This document shows, piece by piece, positions 8,371 to 17,624 of a stretch of 64,000 nucleotides of DNA. Location: NCBI GenBank assembly GCA_016708955.1, contig JADJES010000003.1:1-64000 (forward strand), read 5' to 3'. Every line of letters starts with the position of its first letter. The stretch's first letter is position 1. This DNA is from Nitrosomonas sp. Lineage in GTDB: Bacteria; Pseudomonadota; Gammaproteobacteria; Burkholderiales; Nitrosomonadaceae. The notes under the pieces are model-generated. The model was not told the DNA's origin, made no database searches, and saw only the letters and a list, made by a program, of their open reading frames with translations. A program made the translations under genes and the position numbers.

Positions 8371-8865
8371 TTATGGATGTCTCGCTTCATCGGTTTGGGT
8401 TAAATAGATGAGGACGATACCAATTATCGCAACTAAGCGGAACGCAGCTTGTTGTCCATTGGCCGCTTCTGATTGCCACATCAGGAACCATTCTCCGCCA
8501 ATCGTCATAAATCCCGTAAACCACAGGATAAAACCGAGTGTTAATCCCAGGATTGCCAGACCTTTTGCCTGATTAAAGGATGCGGGATCTTTAAGGTTTT
8601 GATATAAACGCAAACCGCCCAGCCAGCAAAGTCCTGCAATGACGATTTCAATACCAATGATGAAACCAAAAACCGTATGATGAATGAAGGGAGAATGAAT
8701 AGCCCGCCACATTCCCTGGTTATCAGAAAAGGTTGTGTCCATCATAAGGACGTGAGTCACGAGGGAAAAATTAGAGTTGTAATCAGTAAGATTGTTGAAT
8801 GCTACCAGCGAGGCATACAGTGCAAAAGCCAAGACCATCACTGTTTTTGATAATCTCGTATACAT
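8371..8865 (-). CDS. DUF2165 family membrane protein
   Basis: This 164-residue inner-membrane protein has four predicted membrane segments (about 9-25, 67-85, 104-124 and 140-158). FNNLTDYNSNFSLVTHVLMMDTTF after the first segment is the hallmark stretch of DUF2165. Function unknown. It is convergent with the GlcG-like gene and 160 bp downstream of the Tim44-domain gene on the same strand, with a terminator-like hairpin between. Confidence 0.8.
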   Translation of the reverse strand: MYTRLSKTVMVLAFALYASLVAFNNLTDYNSNFSLVTHVLMMDTTFSDNQGMWRAIHSPFIHHTVFGFIIGIEIVIAGLCWLGGLRLYQNLKDPASFNQAKGLAILGLTLGFILWFTGFMTIGGEWFLMWQSEAANGQQAAFRLVAIIGIVLIYLTQTDEARHP

Positions 8866-8941
8866 GGAGTTGATTGGATGCGACTAATAAATTATTGCTT
8901 AATATTATCGGGGAAAGTTGTGCGGGTTAGTATAAGCGATA

Positions 8942-9004
8942 AAAAATTAACCCGGCCTGATCGCTGAACCCGGAACAGGTGCGTTCCGGCCGGATTAATT
9001 TAAT
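8942..9004 (-). terminator. probable terminator of the Tim44-domain gene
   Basis: Read on the minus strand, ATTAATCCGGCC pairs with GGCCGGGTTAAT and is followed at once by a T-run (AATTTTTTATC). An inner stem CCGGAAC/GTTCCGG lies at 8970-8989. It sits just after the stop of the 9025-9897 gene. Confidence 0.55.
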
Positions 9005-9024
9005 AATGCTAGATTGCAAGAAAC

Positions 9025-9897
9025 TTAGGATGCTTGCTGGATACCTGCCAATAGCCAGGTGGCATCAGAATCCTTCAGATCTTTCTGTACATGCCAGATT
9101 TCATCAAATGCTTCTGGCTCGCCATTGGGTGCATCGCGTAGCTGACCGGTGAAGCGGACACTGGCGATTGCCAAATCATTGGTTGTTTCAACTTCCAGCA
9201 GATTGGCATCAATAAACAGTACTTCCGTTTTCTGCTGTGTATCACCCCGTTCATTAATTTGAGCACTGATTTCCGCAAACATTTCGGGGGTTGTGTAGTC
9301 ACGGATTTCGTTGACATCGCCATGGTCATGCGCAGTCTGTAAGCGCATGAACGAAGCCTTTGCATTGCGTATGAACGGTTCCACTTTAAAGTCTGCCGGG
9401 ATATTCGGCTGGTGATAAGCAGTTTCGCTGCTATCCGCTGTTGCAGTTCCTGCGGGTGTGGTAAACGGTGGCGTGCTGAAACGGTCTTGCGTGTTTGTGT
9501 TCGTTTCTGAATATTGCATCGAAGGTGTGGACTCTGCAGTTTTGGGTTTGCGCAGCATGCGGATAACAAAGAACACCGCGCCGATTAATAACGCCAGCAT
9601 GACCATATCCATCATGTTGATGTTCTCAAACGCACCGCCCATAAAGAGTGCGGCCAGTAAACCACCGGCTGCAAGACCTGCCAGTGCGCCACCCCATTTA
9701 CTTCCACCCCCAGCAGCGGCTGCCGCAGGTGCGGCTGCCGGAGATTTCTGGGAATTAGGCGCAGCTTGCTGCTGGTTAACGGATTGACGTTGTGTACCTA
9801 TATTTTTGCCGCCGCCCATGCGTTTTGCTTCCGCATCAAAAGCAAGCAATCCGAAACTGAATATAGCCAAAGTCAGAAAGGTGAGTGTTTGCTTCAT
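9025..9897 (-). CDS. Tim44-like domain protein
   Basis: It has about 290 residues from ATG 9897, which follows a good ribosome site (GGGAG). An upstream in-frame start at 9954 would begin inside the IS end and is unlikely. Order of parts: signal peptide or first membrane segment (MKQTLTFLTLAIFSFGLLAF), a low-complexity Ala/Gln/Gly linker, a membrane segment (about 100-120, NMMDMVMLALLIGAVFFVI), then a C-terminal Tim44-like (NTF2-fold) domain from about 180. Bacterial members are membrane proteins of unclear role. IS4 copy 1 lies 35 bp upstream of the start and probably separates the gene from its own promoter. Confidence 0.8.
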   Translation of the reverse strand: MKQTLTFLTLAIFSFGLLAFDAEAKRMGGGKNIGTQRQSVNQQQAAPNSQKSPAAAPAAAAAGGGSKWGGALAGLAAGGLLAALFMGGAFENINMMDMVMLALLIGAVFFVIRMLRKPKTAESTPSMQYSETNTNTQDRFSTPPFTTPAGTATADSSETAYHQPNIPADFKVEPFIRNAKASFMRLQTAHDHGDVNEIRDYTTPEMFAEISAQINERGDTQQKTEVLFIDANLLEVETTNDLAIASVRFTGQLRDAPNGEPEAFDEIWHVQKDLKDSDATWLLAGIQQAS

Positions 9898-9932
9898 AGT
9901 TGTATCTCCCAAACGGTTGTGAAAGTAATGAG

Positions 9933-11532
9933 CTGAAGTTTCACCGTTTTGCACTAAACTTTACATTTTCCCTTAAGCAACCATACGCAATAATGCATCG
10001 ATAAAAGAATTAAGAATGGGTTTATCTGGTTTAGGGCAAAAGCTAACAAAATCCTTATTGAGCGCAGCCTGAGTAATCAGTTTTCTGACATCGGAAAAGG
10101 CAAAGTGACTTCGATTGTTAACAGCGTAACAACGCTGCGGTGTTTTATCAAGGTGATCGGCATAAATCCAGGTTACGGTGGCGGCCATCATGCAGAAGTT
10201 GAGATGATTGGTAACGGCATGGTAGTTTCGAGTTTGGCTTTTGAGCTACCGATTTCCTGCTTGATCTCTTTGAAAGCGGCTTCGATTTTCCAGCGTGCGC
10301 CGTAGTATTCGATAATCTGCTCGACGGTGAGATCGAGATCGGTGGTAAAGAGTGCGACCCATTGTGATCTTCGATAGATCCAAACAACGCGCACGGCACA
10401 TTTGAGTGTTTTCAACATCATGATGTTGTCAAAGGCCAGAACATCGCGTTGTTTGCCGTAGAGGTTAACCGAATAAGTGGTAGCGCGTTCATGGAATTCA
10501 TTGGCCAGCGTTGTGGCATTGCCCATCTTGTCGCCATACTTTCTGGATCGGCCGAGCTGATGTTTTTGGTGTTCGGGTGGTAACGCAAACAAAGTGGTAT
10601 TGACGCGCAATCTGGAAAGCATATGACAGTGCTGTCCAACGGTTTTGCGCATCGGTTTAAGCAAGCCGTCGTTTCCAAACCAGCTATCGGTAACGATCAG
10701 CAATGGGGTGCCAGGAAAAGCGGCAGAAATTTCCAGCAGCATTTCGATGGCCTGCTCAAATTTGGTTTGAAACGATGGTATCTTGCCCTCAACCCTAACC
10801 TTCTTGGTCGCTATCGTTTTTTCCATGTGATAGAAACGAAACGCCAGCGGTAAGCAAGCCCAGCGGCCTTTGACAATTTTTAATAAACCGATGGACACAA
10901 CATTTTGTGACCAGGGGTATTTCGATTGATTGGTCTTGGCAGCATGATCAAAGAAAGACGCGCAGCCGAAAATCTTTTGCCAGTCTTGGGATTGATGGTG
11001 TCATCCAAGGCCAGCAATAGCCGTCCTTTTGTCGTCGGGCTGGGTATCAGAGACCACAGCGTCGTCCAGAGGCGTGACCAAGGCAATTTTGATGAGGCCA
11101 TGAAGATGTAAAATCGGCGCTGACCAAGCGACAGCCCGAACAATACCTGCAAGCATCGCAATAGGTTGGCGCTGCGTGAAGAAGTGAAATGAGTGATAAC
11201 AGCCAGGAGCGTATAAACAAACCAGACACCTCGTTCATCGCCTTTGCAACGGTGGTTAAATTCCTGTTGGAGGGGGAAGAGGATATTGCGTAGAATGAAC
11301 ATGCGGCGATGCCTTTTTATTATTGGTTTCAGTTACTTAACAGATGAAATTATAACAAAACCGTGCGTCGCCGCAATCATATCTTACTGTATTTAAAGGA
11401 TATATTTCGATTTTTTCCCTACTGTCAACAGGGTCGATATCAGTACTATTTTGTCACTCAAGAAAAAATCCCGATAATCCAAAATTCCAGACAATTGAAT
11501 CATCGGCTCATAAAAAAAGCGTGAAACTCCAG
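9933..11532. mobile_element. IS4-family element, copy 1 (defective)
   Basis: The element is 1600 bp. Its ends begin CTGAAGTTTCACCGTTTT (left) and CTGGAGTTTCACGCTTTT (right, read inward). A direct duplication TAATGAG flanks it (9926-9932 and 11533-11539), so it arrived by simple transposition, just upstream of the Tim44-domain gene. Two related copies lie at 47475-49069 and 51761-53362. Confidence 0.95.
9973..11302 (-). pseudogene. IS4 transposase, copy 1, frameshifted
   Basis: It is collinear with the intact 443-residue transposase at 51991-53322. At least two single-base losses in A-runs break it: one at the KTGK|KIFG site (about 10970) and one at SSKS (about 10230). It is thus in three pieces (10880-11302, 10188-10898 and 9973-10191) and should be inactive. 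Confidence 0.9.
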
Positions 11533-11646
11533 TAATGAGTATAGCACCGGGTTTGCGTTGGCAGCTATACTGAATTTTTTGATGCCCTAGTATCTTGTCT
11601 GGCGTTGAGTCATTTCCTGTTGAAACAAATGCTTAATCGATTGTTT

Positions 11647-12075
11647 CTAGCGCAATAGGATCAAGCGGGGTATTGCATCACTATTGGTCCATACGATCGC
11701 ATTCTGATCAAATTGCTGTCCCAATGTTTGAGCGGTATTCAGATCCAGTCCGGGCACAAAAAAACTTTTTTCTGCGGGCCATAAGCCGGCCGGGTCAGTA
11801 TTTAAGCTTTCTATTGTCGGGTAGGAATGCTGACCCAAGAAATTCCTGAGCGATTCGTGCGCCGCACAATTTTTTTCATTGCTTAATCGCTGACTGTATG
11901 GATTATAGGCACTAATAATAGCCGCGCAAGATTGTCCCGATGAAATCAGGAGTTTTGCGAGTGGCTCTGAGAATTGATCAATTCGTAACGAAATTGATTC
12001 AGGGCCAGTGCCAATCCGATAATTTGCGCACAGATAGCTTGCAATAAGATTCTTGGAAATAACCGATTGAATCAA
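11647..12075 (-). CDS. DUF3293 domain protein
   Basis: This 142-residue soluble protein of the DUF3293 family carries the conserved stretches AIISAYNPYSQRLSNEKN and FFVPGLDLNTAQTLGQQFDQ followed by NAIVW, ending in PRLILL. Function unknown. It lies downstream of the cytochrome c gene on the same strand (72-bp gap), and IS4 copy 1 lies beyond its 3' end. Confidence 0.8.
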   Translation of the reverse strand: MIQSVISKNLIASYLCANYRIGTGPESISLRIDQFSEPLAKLLISSGQSCAAIISAYNPYSQRLSNEKNCAAHESLRNFLGQHSYPTIESLNTDPAGLWPAEKSFFVPGLDLNTAQTLGQQFDQNAIVWTNSDAIPRLILLR

Positions 12076-12146
12076 AATTATTTACCTTGCTAAGCAGCAG
12101 ATCAAGTAATCAGGCTGAGCTGAATCTTGGTATTTTGCTATTCAAG

Positions 12147-12698
12147 TTAATGACTACTGTGCTCATGATCATGCGAGTGGTCTTTGGCTGAGCTGATGAG
12201 ATTCTCATATTGTTCAGGTGTCATATGGCTCATTTTGACAACAAAAGCCGCCATCGCCCAGATCGAATCATCATCGTGACTAAGACCCCAGGCTGGCATG
12301 GCGGTCACTTTTAAGCCATTTTTAATTACCCAGAAATATGCTCTGATGTGTTCTAATTTCTTGACTGGATCATCGACTGATTCGCGCTGATGGAATACAG
12401 GTGCCTGTGGATACAAACCTATCGACAGTTCTGTCGGCTTCAAACCAGGGGCAAGATGACAAGTTGTACACATGGCATTGTAGTGTTCAGCACCTTTCAG
12501 CAGTACCTCTGCATCATCCAGAGGAGGTACTTCCAAGTGCTTGGCACGTGCTTCGATGGAGCTTTCACGAACCCATTCGATAATCTTTTCCGTGATACCC
12601 CAGTGTTTATCCGTGGCGGCCATATTGTAAGCGCCGGATCCAAGGGCAATGAATGCCAGTATGAGTGATGCCAATGTCAGACTAAGAATCGTTTTCAT
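12147..12698 (-). CDS. class I c-type cytochrome with histidine-rich tail
   Basis: This 183-residue exported cytochrome has an N-terminal signal/anchor (MKTILSLTLASLILAFIALG), heme site CTTCH at residues 77-81, and probable axial methionine in VTAMPAWGLSHDD. The last ~12 residues (DHSHDHEHSSH) form a His/Asp cluster that could bind a metal. It should act in the periplasm or at the membrane as a one-electron carrier. Its ATG overlaps the cysB stop by four bases, so it is co-translated with cysB. A cytochrome coupled to CysB is unusual, and its partner is unknown. Confidence 0.85.
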   Translation of the reverse strand: MKTILSLTLASLILAFIALGSGAYNMAATDKHWGITEKIIEWVRESSIEARAKHLEVPPLDDAEVLLKGAEHYNAMCTTCHLAPGLKPTELSIGLYPQAPVFHQRESVDDPVKKLEHIRAYFWVIKNGLKVTAMPAWGLSHDDDSIWAMAAFVVKMSHMTPEQYENLISSAKDHSHDHEHSSH

Positions 12699-13693
12699 TT
12701 TTTGACCTCAACAAATGATTGGGTGTTTGCTTTCAATGGGAATGAATTTGCAATCTCTGAGTCATCAGATTTACTGCTTTCCAGTTTGGTTTGAATACTG
12801 GCGTGATCAAGGTGTGGCGCAAACATTTCGATAAAATCGAAGACATAACCACGTATATAACTGTTACGGCTTATGCCGATGCGTGTCGTGCTGGGTTCAA
12901 ACAGATGACTGGCATCGATAGATCTAAGATTCTTGTCTCGTTTAGGATCAAACGCCATGTTTGCCAGTATACCAACACCTAGCCCCAGTTCTACATAAGT
13001 TTTGATCACATCAGAGTCTATAGCGGTCAGCACCACATTGGGCTCCAGTCCCCGGCTTGCAAACGCCTGATTGATTTTTGAGCGGCCGGTAAAAGCAAAA
13101 TCATAAGTAATGATAGGATATTGATTAATTGCTTCCAATGTGAGTTTTTTTAACTTCAGAAGCGGGTGCTTGGGTGGCACAACGACACATCGATTCCACT
13201 GATAACACGGCAGCAATATCAATTCTTGAAAATGTTCAATGGCTTCAGTGGCAATCGCAATGTCCGCTTCACCCGAAATCACTAAAGCAGAGATTTGCAT
13301 CGGACTGCCTTGCCGCAGGATTAATTTGACTTTTGGGTAACGTCCGGTAAAGCGCTTGATCACCGGGGGTAAAGCATAGCGCGCCTGCGTATGCGTTGTT
13401 GCGATAGTCAGTGAACCACCGGCTTCGTTGGTAAATTCCTGCGCAATTTTTTTTAGATTATCGGCATCGCGAAGCATCCGGGTGGCCGTTTTTATGATCA
13501 GTTGCCCAGGTGGCGTTATTTGCACAATACGTTTACCATTGCGCAAAAAAATATCAACGCCAAGCTCCTCCTCAAGCATTTGTATTTGCTTGCTGATGGC
13601 GGGTTGAGAAGTATGTAATTTTTTTGCCGCTTTGGATAAATTCATATCCTGATTGGCGGTTTCACATAAATAGCGAAGTTGCTGGAGTTTCAT
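12695..13693 (-). CDS. cysB: CysB-type LysR regulator of sulfur assimilation
   Basis: This 332-residue LysR family regulator has an N-terminal winged helix-turn-helix (MKLQQLRYLCETANQDMNLS; KKLHTSQPAISKQIQMLEEE). Its inducer-binding domain resembles CysB/Cbl (TTHTQARYALPPVIKRF, the family's ligand-pocket TTHTQARY motif). Family members activate cys genes with O-acetylserine or N-acetylserine as inducer and bind just upstream of -35 boxes. It is divergent from the cys cluster beginning at 14253, with two palindromes in the 559-bp gap. This supports direct control of that cluster. Confidence 0.9.
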   Translation of the reverse strand: MKLQQLRYLCETANQDMNLSKAAKKLHTSQPAISKQIQMLEEELGVDIFLRNGKRIVQITPPGQLIIKTATRMLRDADNLKKIAQEFTNEAGGSLTIATTHTQARYALPPVIKRFTGRYPKVKLILRQGSPMQISALVISGEADIAIATEAIEHFQELILLPCYQWNRCVVVPPKHPLLKLKKLTLEAINQYPIITYDFAFTGRSKINQAFASRGLEPNVVLTAIDSDVIKTYVELGLGVGILANMAFDPKRDKNLRSIDASHLFEPSTTRIGISRNSYIRGYVFDFIEMFAPHLDHASIQTKLESSKSDDSEIANSFPLKANTQSFVEVKK

Positions 13694-13940
13694 AAGCCGT
13701 GCCTGTTAATAATAAGTGGTTATATCGATCTAACATAACATTATTTTGAATTATAAAATTGTGTTGTTATGATGCTACTTTTTTAAAAAGAAAGTAGAAA
13801 GATAGCTAATGAAATTACCTATTAAATGCGTCGTGTCAGATTTCCTGCTTGACTCAAGCACAGTCAAAGTAAGTAAATATTCTTTGTGATGTTCTTATTG
13901 TTCGTGTTTTGATATTTTTATCAGTTTAGCTAACTGTACC

Positions 13941-13966
13941 ATTTCACATCAATTTTTATGTGAAAT
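13941..13966. promoter_or_regulatory. 9-bp inverted repeat in the cys control region
   Basis: ATTTCACAT and ATGTGAAAT are separated by eight bases. It could be an operator or a small hairpin. The binding factor is unknown; the half-site TTCACAT/ATGTGAA is FNR/CRP-like only in part. Confidence 0.35.
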
Positions 13967-14030
13967 GCGTGTATTGCATTTTGTCTGTGATTAAATGCAT
14001 AAGACGATTCCCAGTTCGTTTTTTGCTAGA

Positions 14031-14046
14031 ATAGCAACATTGCTAT
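14031..14046. promoter_or_regulatory. perfect 16-bp palindrome in the cys control region
   Basis: ATAGCAA-CA-TTGCTAT, about 200 bp before the first cys-cluster start. Its symmetry suits a dimeric repressor or activator, but the factor is unknown. Confidence 0.4.
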
Positions 14047-14252
14047 ATTTTGCCCCAGCAGTAGCGGCAGGTATCAAACTGACTCTTGAAAGTTGGAATT
14101 AGAGCCGAACAGTGTGATTAATGTGCAATAAATTTAAGGCGACAAATAAGAAGTTGTTTTGTGTGTCAGAATGATAAGTGGCTGTGATGGTGAGTTGCTG
14201 ATTCATTGACAGGCTTCAGCGGCTTCCCGTTAATGAAACATAGGATTGATTG

Positions 14253-14480
14253 ATGAGTACAAATATTGAGAATAAACCTAAACAGGTCTCATGGTTTAAT
14301 GGTTGTGGCGGGCGCATTGGTGTGGTGGTGGGCGAGAGCGGTGAGCATGCTTATATTGGTATGGCATTAAGGCATGACGAGGATGATGATGTAAACCATA
14401 TTATGAAATATGGTGCTAAATTCCCCTTGGATGCAGCATTATTGTTGCCCGTATCCAAGCGTTATACCCAAGAATCGTAA
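14253..14480 (+). CDS. small unknown protein leading the cys cluster
   Basis: It has 75 residues from ATG 14253 (a TTG lies one codon earlier), with AGGA upstream at proper distance. It is soluble, with motif FNGCGGRIGVVVGESGEHAYI and an acidic DEDDDV patch. No family recognised. It is the first gene after the control region and lies 87 bp before cysI on the same strand, so it is likely co-expressed with sulfite reductase. Only two Gly-flanked residues around one cysteine suggest redox or metal binding, which is weak. Confidence 0.6.
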   Translation: MSTNIENKPKQVSWFNGCGGRIGVVVGESGEHAYIGMALRHDEDDDVNHIMKYGAKFPLDAALLLPVSKRYTQES

Positions 14481-14567
14481 AAGATCAGTTTAATTTCTGA
14501 CTAATAAAGATGTTATTGTTGCATACCTTACTGAGCAGCTTTGACTGAATATGCGGAGAAACCAAAA

Positions 14568-16310
14568 ATGTATCGCTATGATGAGTATGATCAACAAATT
14601 GTGGATGAACGTGTCAAGCAGTACCGGGATCAGGTGCAGCGGCGTCTTTCCGGTGAGTTGACTGAGGAAGAATTCTTGCCTTTACGGCTACAAAATGGTT
14701 TGTATATGCAAATACATGCCTACATGTTACGTATCGCGGTGCCTTATGGTTTGATCTCGTCGAAGCAGATGCGCATGTTTGCCCATATTGCCCGCAAATA
14801 TGATCGTAATTACGGGCATTTCACGACACGCCAGAATATCCAGTTTAATTGGCTAAAACTGGAAGATACGCCCGATATCTTGGCTGACCTGGCTTCGGTC
14901 GAAATGCATGCCATTCAGACATCCGGTAACTGCGTGCGCAATATTACATCGGATGAATTCGCTGGTGTGGCTCAGGATGAAGTGGTAGATCCACGTCCCT
15001 ATGCAGAGATTTTGCGCCAGTGGAGCACTTTTCATCCGGAATTTGCTTATTTGCCGCGAAAATTTAAGATTGCCATCAGTGGTGGAAAAGAAGATCGTGC
15101 TGCTGTTTATGCGCATGACATTGGCTTATCCGTCACAAAAAATGCGCAAGGCGGAATCGGTTTCCGGGTGCTGGTGGGTGGAGGATTGGGGCGTACGCCG
15201 ATCATTGGCAGTGAGATTTGTGAATTTGTGCCCTGGCAACATATCTTGACATATGTAGAATCCATTTTGCGAATCTATAACCAATATGGACGCCGGGATA
15301 ATAAATACAAAGCGCGTATCAAGATACTGGTAAAGGCGTTAGGGATTGATGAGTTTAAACGTCAAGTTGAAGCCGATTGGGCAGATCTCAAGGACGGTCC
15401 CGGCACTTTAACCAGTGAGGAAGTCAATCGCGTTGCCACGTTCTTTACTGATCCGGATTATGAAAAACTAACCGATCATGATTCGCAACTGAATGAATTC
15501 AAAGCAGATAGCCGCTCATTTTCTAACTGGATGTTACGCAATGTGAAGGCGCATCGTGTTCCCGGTTATGCGATTGTCGTTTTGTCGTTGAAGAAACCAG
15601 GCAGTGTCCCCGGCGATGCTACGGCTGAGCAGATGGAAGTCATCGCAGATTTGGCGGAGCGTTATAGTTTTGGTGAATTACGCATCACGCATAAACAGAA
15701 TCTGGTATTGGCGGATGTCCGGCAGAAGGATTTGATCCGTTTATGGCAAGAAGCCACTGCGCAAGAACTGACCGCGCCCAATATCGGTTTGCTGACTGAT
15801 ATTATCAGTTGTCCCGGTGCGGAGTTCTGCACGTTGGCCAATGCGCGTTCCATACCGTTGGCACAGTTGATTGCCGAGCGTTTTGAAGATTTGGATTTTC
15901 AGCATGATATTGGTGAGATATCACTGAACATCTCGGGTTGTGTCAATGCTTGCGGGCAGCATCATATCGGCAATATCGGCATTACCGGGGTGGAAAAGAA
16001 AGATCACGATGAGTGGTATCAGGTATCACTGGGCGGCGCTGAAGGTAACCTGAGTTCGATCGGTAAGATTATCGGTCCATCTTTTACATTTAACCAAGTG
16101 CCTGAAGTGATCGATCGTCTGCTTCAAGTTTATCTGCGCGAACGGTTAGAAGCTGAAAGCTTTATTGATACCGTGCGCCGTATTGGTCATGTGCCTTTTA
16201 AAGAGCATGTGTATGCGACGGATTTTACGGTAGCGGAAGAGGAAATTGCCGACAAGCATGTCGTGGTTCCTGCGCAATATTCAGTGCCTTATTATTCGCC
16301 AAGGTTTTAG
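14568..16310 (+). CDS. cysI: assimilatory sulfite reductase hemoprotein
   Basis: This siroheme–[4Fe-4S] enzyme reduces sulfite to sulfide with six electrons. It has about 580 residues from ATG 14568, chosen because GGAG stands nine bases upstream. The two cluster/siroheme motifs are CPGAEFC and CVNAC (in IISCPGAEFCTLANARS and NISGCVNACGQHHIGNIG). N-terminal NYGHFTTRQNIQFNW is the usual sulfite/nitrite reductase substrate-domain stretch. No cysJ flavoprotein lies nearby, so the electron donor must be ferredoxin or another flavoprotein. It is followed closely (5 bp) by the DUF934 gene. Confidence 0.93.
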   Translation: MYRYDEYDQQIVDERVKQYRDQVQRRLSGELTEEEFLPLRLQNGLYMQIHAYMLRIAVPYGLISSKQMRMFAHIARKYDRNYGHFTTRQNIQFNWLKLEDTPDILADLASVEMHAIQTSGNCVRNITSDEFAGVAQDEVVDPRPYAEILRQWSTFHPEFAYLPRKFKIAISGGKEDRAAVYAHDIGLSVTKNAQGGIGFRVLVGGGLGRTPIIGSEICEFVPWQHILTYVESILRIYNQYGRRDNKYKARIKILVKALGIDEFKRQVEADWADLKDGPGTLTSEEVNRVATFFTDPDYEKLTDHDSQLNEFKADSRSFSNWMLRNVKAHRVPGYAIVVLSLKKPGSVPGDATAEQMEVIADLAERYSFGELRITHKQNLVLADVRQKDLIRLWQEATAQELTAPNIGLLTDIISCPGAEFCTLANARSIPLAQLIAERFEDLDFQHDIGEISLNISGCVNACGQHHIGNIGITGVEKKDHDEWYQVSLGGAEGNLSSIGKIIGPSFTFNQVPEVIDRLLQVYLRERLEAESFIDTVRRIGHVPFKEHVYATDFTVAEEEIADKHVVVPAQYSVPYYSPRF

Positions 16311-16315
16311 TCAAG

Positions 16316-16849
16316 ATGATAATAAAAAATAAAAAAATCATTGCCGATGATTGGATTGTTCTCCGTTTAAATGAGCTGGAGTCAGCTGAAAATGTCACGG
16401 TTCCGGAAGGTAAGGTGATTGTTCCATTGCCAGTGTGGTTGCAGCAACGCGATGCATTGCAACAACGTGCTGAAATTGGTGTTTGGCTGGCGAGTGCCGA
16501 GCGGCCGGAGGATTTGAAAGGCGATATACAGAAATTTTCTGTGATTGCAGTTGATTTTGAGAAATTTTCAGATGGCCGTGGTGATTCAATAGCCTGTAAC
16601 TTGCGTGCGCGCTTCGGGTATACGGGGGAATGGCGGGCGATCGGTGATGTCTTGCGTGATCAATTGTTTTATATGCAGCGCGTGGGTTTTGATGCTTTTG
16701 CAATACGTCCGGATCGTAATATTGAAGATGCATTAAAAGGATTGACCGATTTTTCCGAGGTTTATCAAACTTCTTTTGATCACAAGCTGCCATTATTCCG
16801 GCGAGTGCAGCGCAAGGGAAATCCGGTGGCGGATATGGTCAATGAGTGA
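16316..16849 (+). CDS. DUF934 protein of the sulfite reductase operon
   Basis: This 177-residue soluble protein always travels with cysI in beta- and alphaproteobacteria and is thought to assist sulfite reduction; its exact role is unproven. Recognisable parts are ADDWIVLRLNE, GVWLASAERPEDL, and FSDGRGDSIACNLRARFGYTG. It starts 5 bp after the cysI stop and its end overlaps the cysH start by 8 bp, so all three are tightly coupled. Confidence 0.85.
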   Translation: MIIKNKKIIADDWIVLRLNELESAENVTVPEGKVIVPLPVWLQQRDALQQRAEIGVWLASAERPEDLKGDIQKFSVIAVDFEKFSDGRGDSIACNLRARFGYTGEWRAIGDVLRDQLFYMQRVGFDAFAIRPDRNIEDALKGLTDFSEVYQTSFDHKLPLFRRVQRKGNPVADMVNE

Positions 16850-17540
16850 GTTGCAGCAAAAAATTGAGCAGGTTGTTGCAATCCTGACCGAAACCGTACG
16901 CGACTTTGCGCCGGTTACATTTGCGAATAGTTTGGGTGCCGAGGATATGGTGCTGACTGATATCATTGACCGGTATCAACTCGCTATTGACATGTTCAGT
17001 CTGGATACTGGGCGGTTGCCGCAAGAAACCTATGATTTGATGCAAACAGTGCGTGAACGGTACAAAACGACGCTGCGCATCTATTTTCCCAATGTAAAAC
17101 AAGTGGAAGCCTATGTTGCCGAGAATGGCGTCAATGGTTTCTATCAGAGCATCGAGCTGCGTAAAGCCTGCTGCCATATCCGTAAAGTGGAGCCATTACG
17201 CCGCGCTTTACAAGGTAAGCGTGCCTGGGTGACCGGGATAAGGCACGAGCAGGCAACCAGCCGATTGAGTTTGAAGGTATCTGCCTACGATATGGGCAAT
17301 CGTATGCAAAAAGTGAACCCGTTGCTGGAATGGTCTAACGCGGAAGTCTGGGAATATCTGAAGCAATATGAAGTGCCTTATAACAAGCTGCACGATAAGT
17401 TTTATCCCAGTATCGGCTGCGCACCTTGCACGCGTGCGATTACACCGGGTGAAGATATCCGTTCCGGACGCTGGTGGTGGGAGACACCGGAAACGAAAGA
17501 ATGTGGATTGCATACCGGCAAGGTTATTCCGTTAAAATAG
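16842..17540 (+). CDS. cysH: adenylylsulfate (APS) reductase
   Basis: It reduces APS to sulfite with thioredoxin or glutaredoxin as donor. It has about 232 residues from ATG 16842, which overlaps the end of the DUF934 gene. The paired motifs RKACCHIRKV and IGCAPCTRAI (CC plus CXXC) are ligands of a [4Fe-4S] cluster and mark the APS-reducing type, not the PAPS-specific type. This fits the absence of an APS kinase (cysC) in the window. TGRLPQETY and GIRHEQATSR are other family motifs. ECGLH near the C-terminus holds the catalytic cysteine. Confidence 0.92.
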   Translation: MSELQQKIEQVVAILTETVRDFAPVTFANSLGAEDMVLTDIIDRYQLAIDMFSLDTGRLPQETYDLMQTVRERYKTTLRIYFPNVKQVEAYVAENGVNGFYQSIELRKACCHIRKVEPLRRALQGKRAWVTGIRHEQATSRLSLKVSAYDMGNRMQKVNPLLEWSNAEVWEYLKQYEVPYNKLHDKFYPSIGCAPCTRAITPGEDIRSGRWWWETPETKECGLHTGKVIPLK

Positions 17541-17624
17541 ACACGATTGCTAGTAGTGTCATGAATCCTTTTTTGCAAATTGCGTGGCTAGGATTTGCCT
17601 AAACCGAGTATTAAGAGAAAGAAA

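Larger units (their letters stand above)
13694..14252. other. divergent control region between cysB and the cys cluster
   Basis: This 559-bp A+T-rich stretch has no gene that I can support. It contains the two palindromes listed separately and should hold promoters in both directions. CysB sites are long and weakly conserved, so I do not mark one. Confidence 0.55.

Noticed and set aside
9898..9954. Longer Tim44-domain start at 9954
   Set aside because: The extension would begin in IS sequence, and ATG 9897 has the ribosome site and signal peptide.
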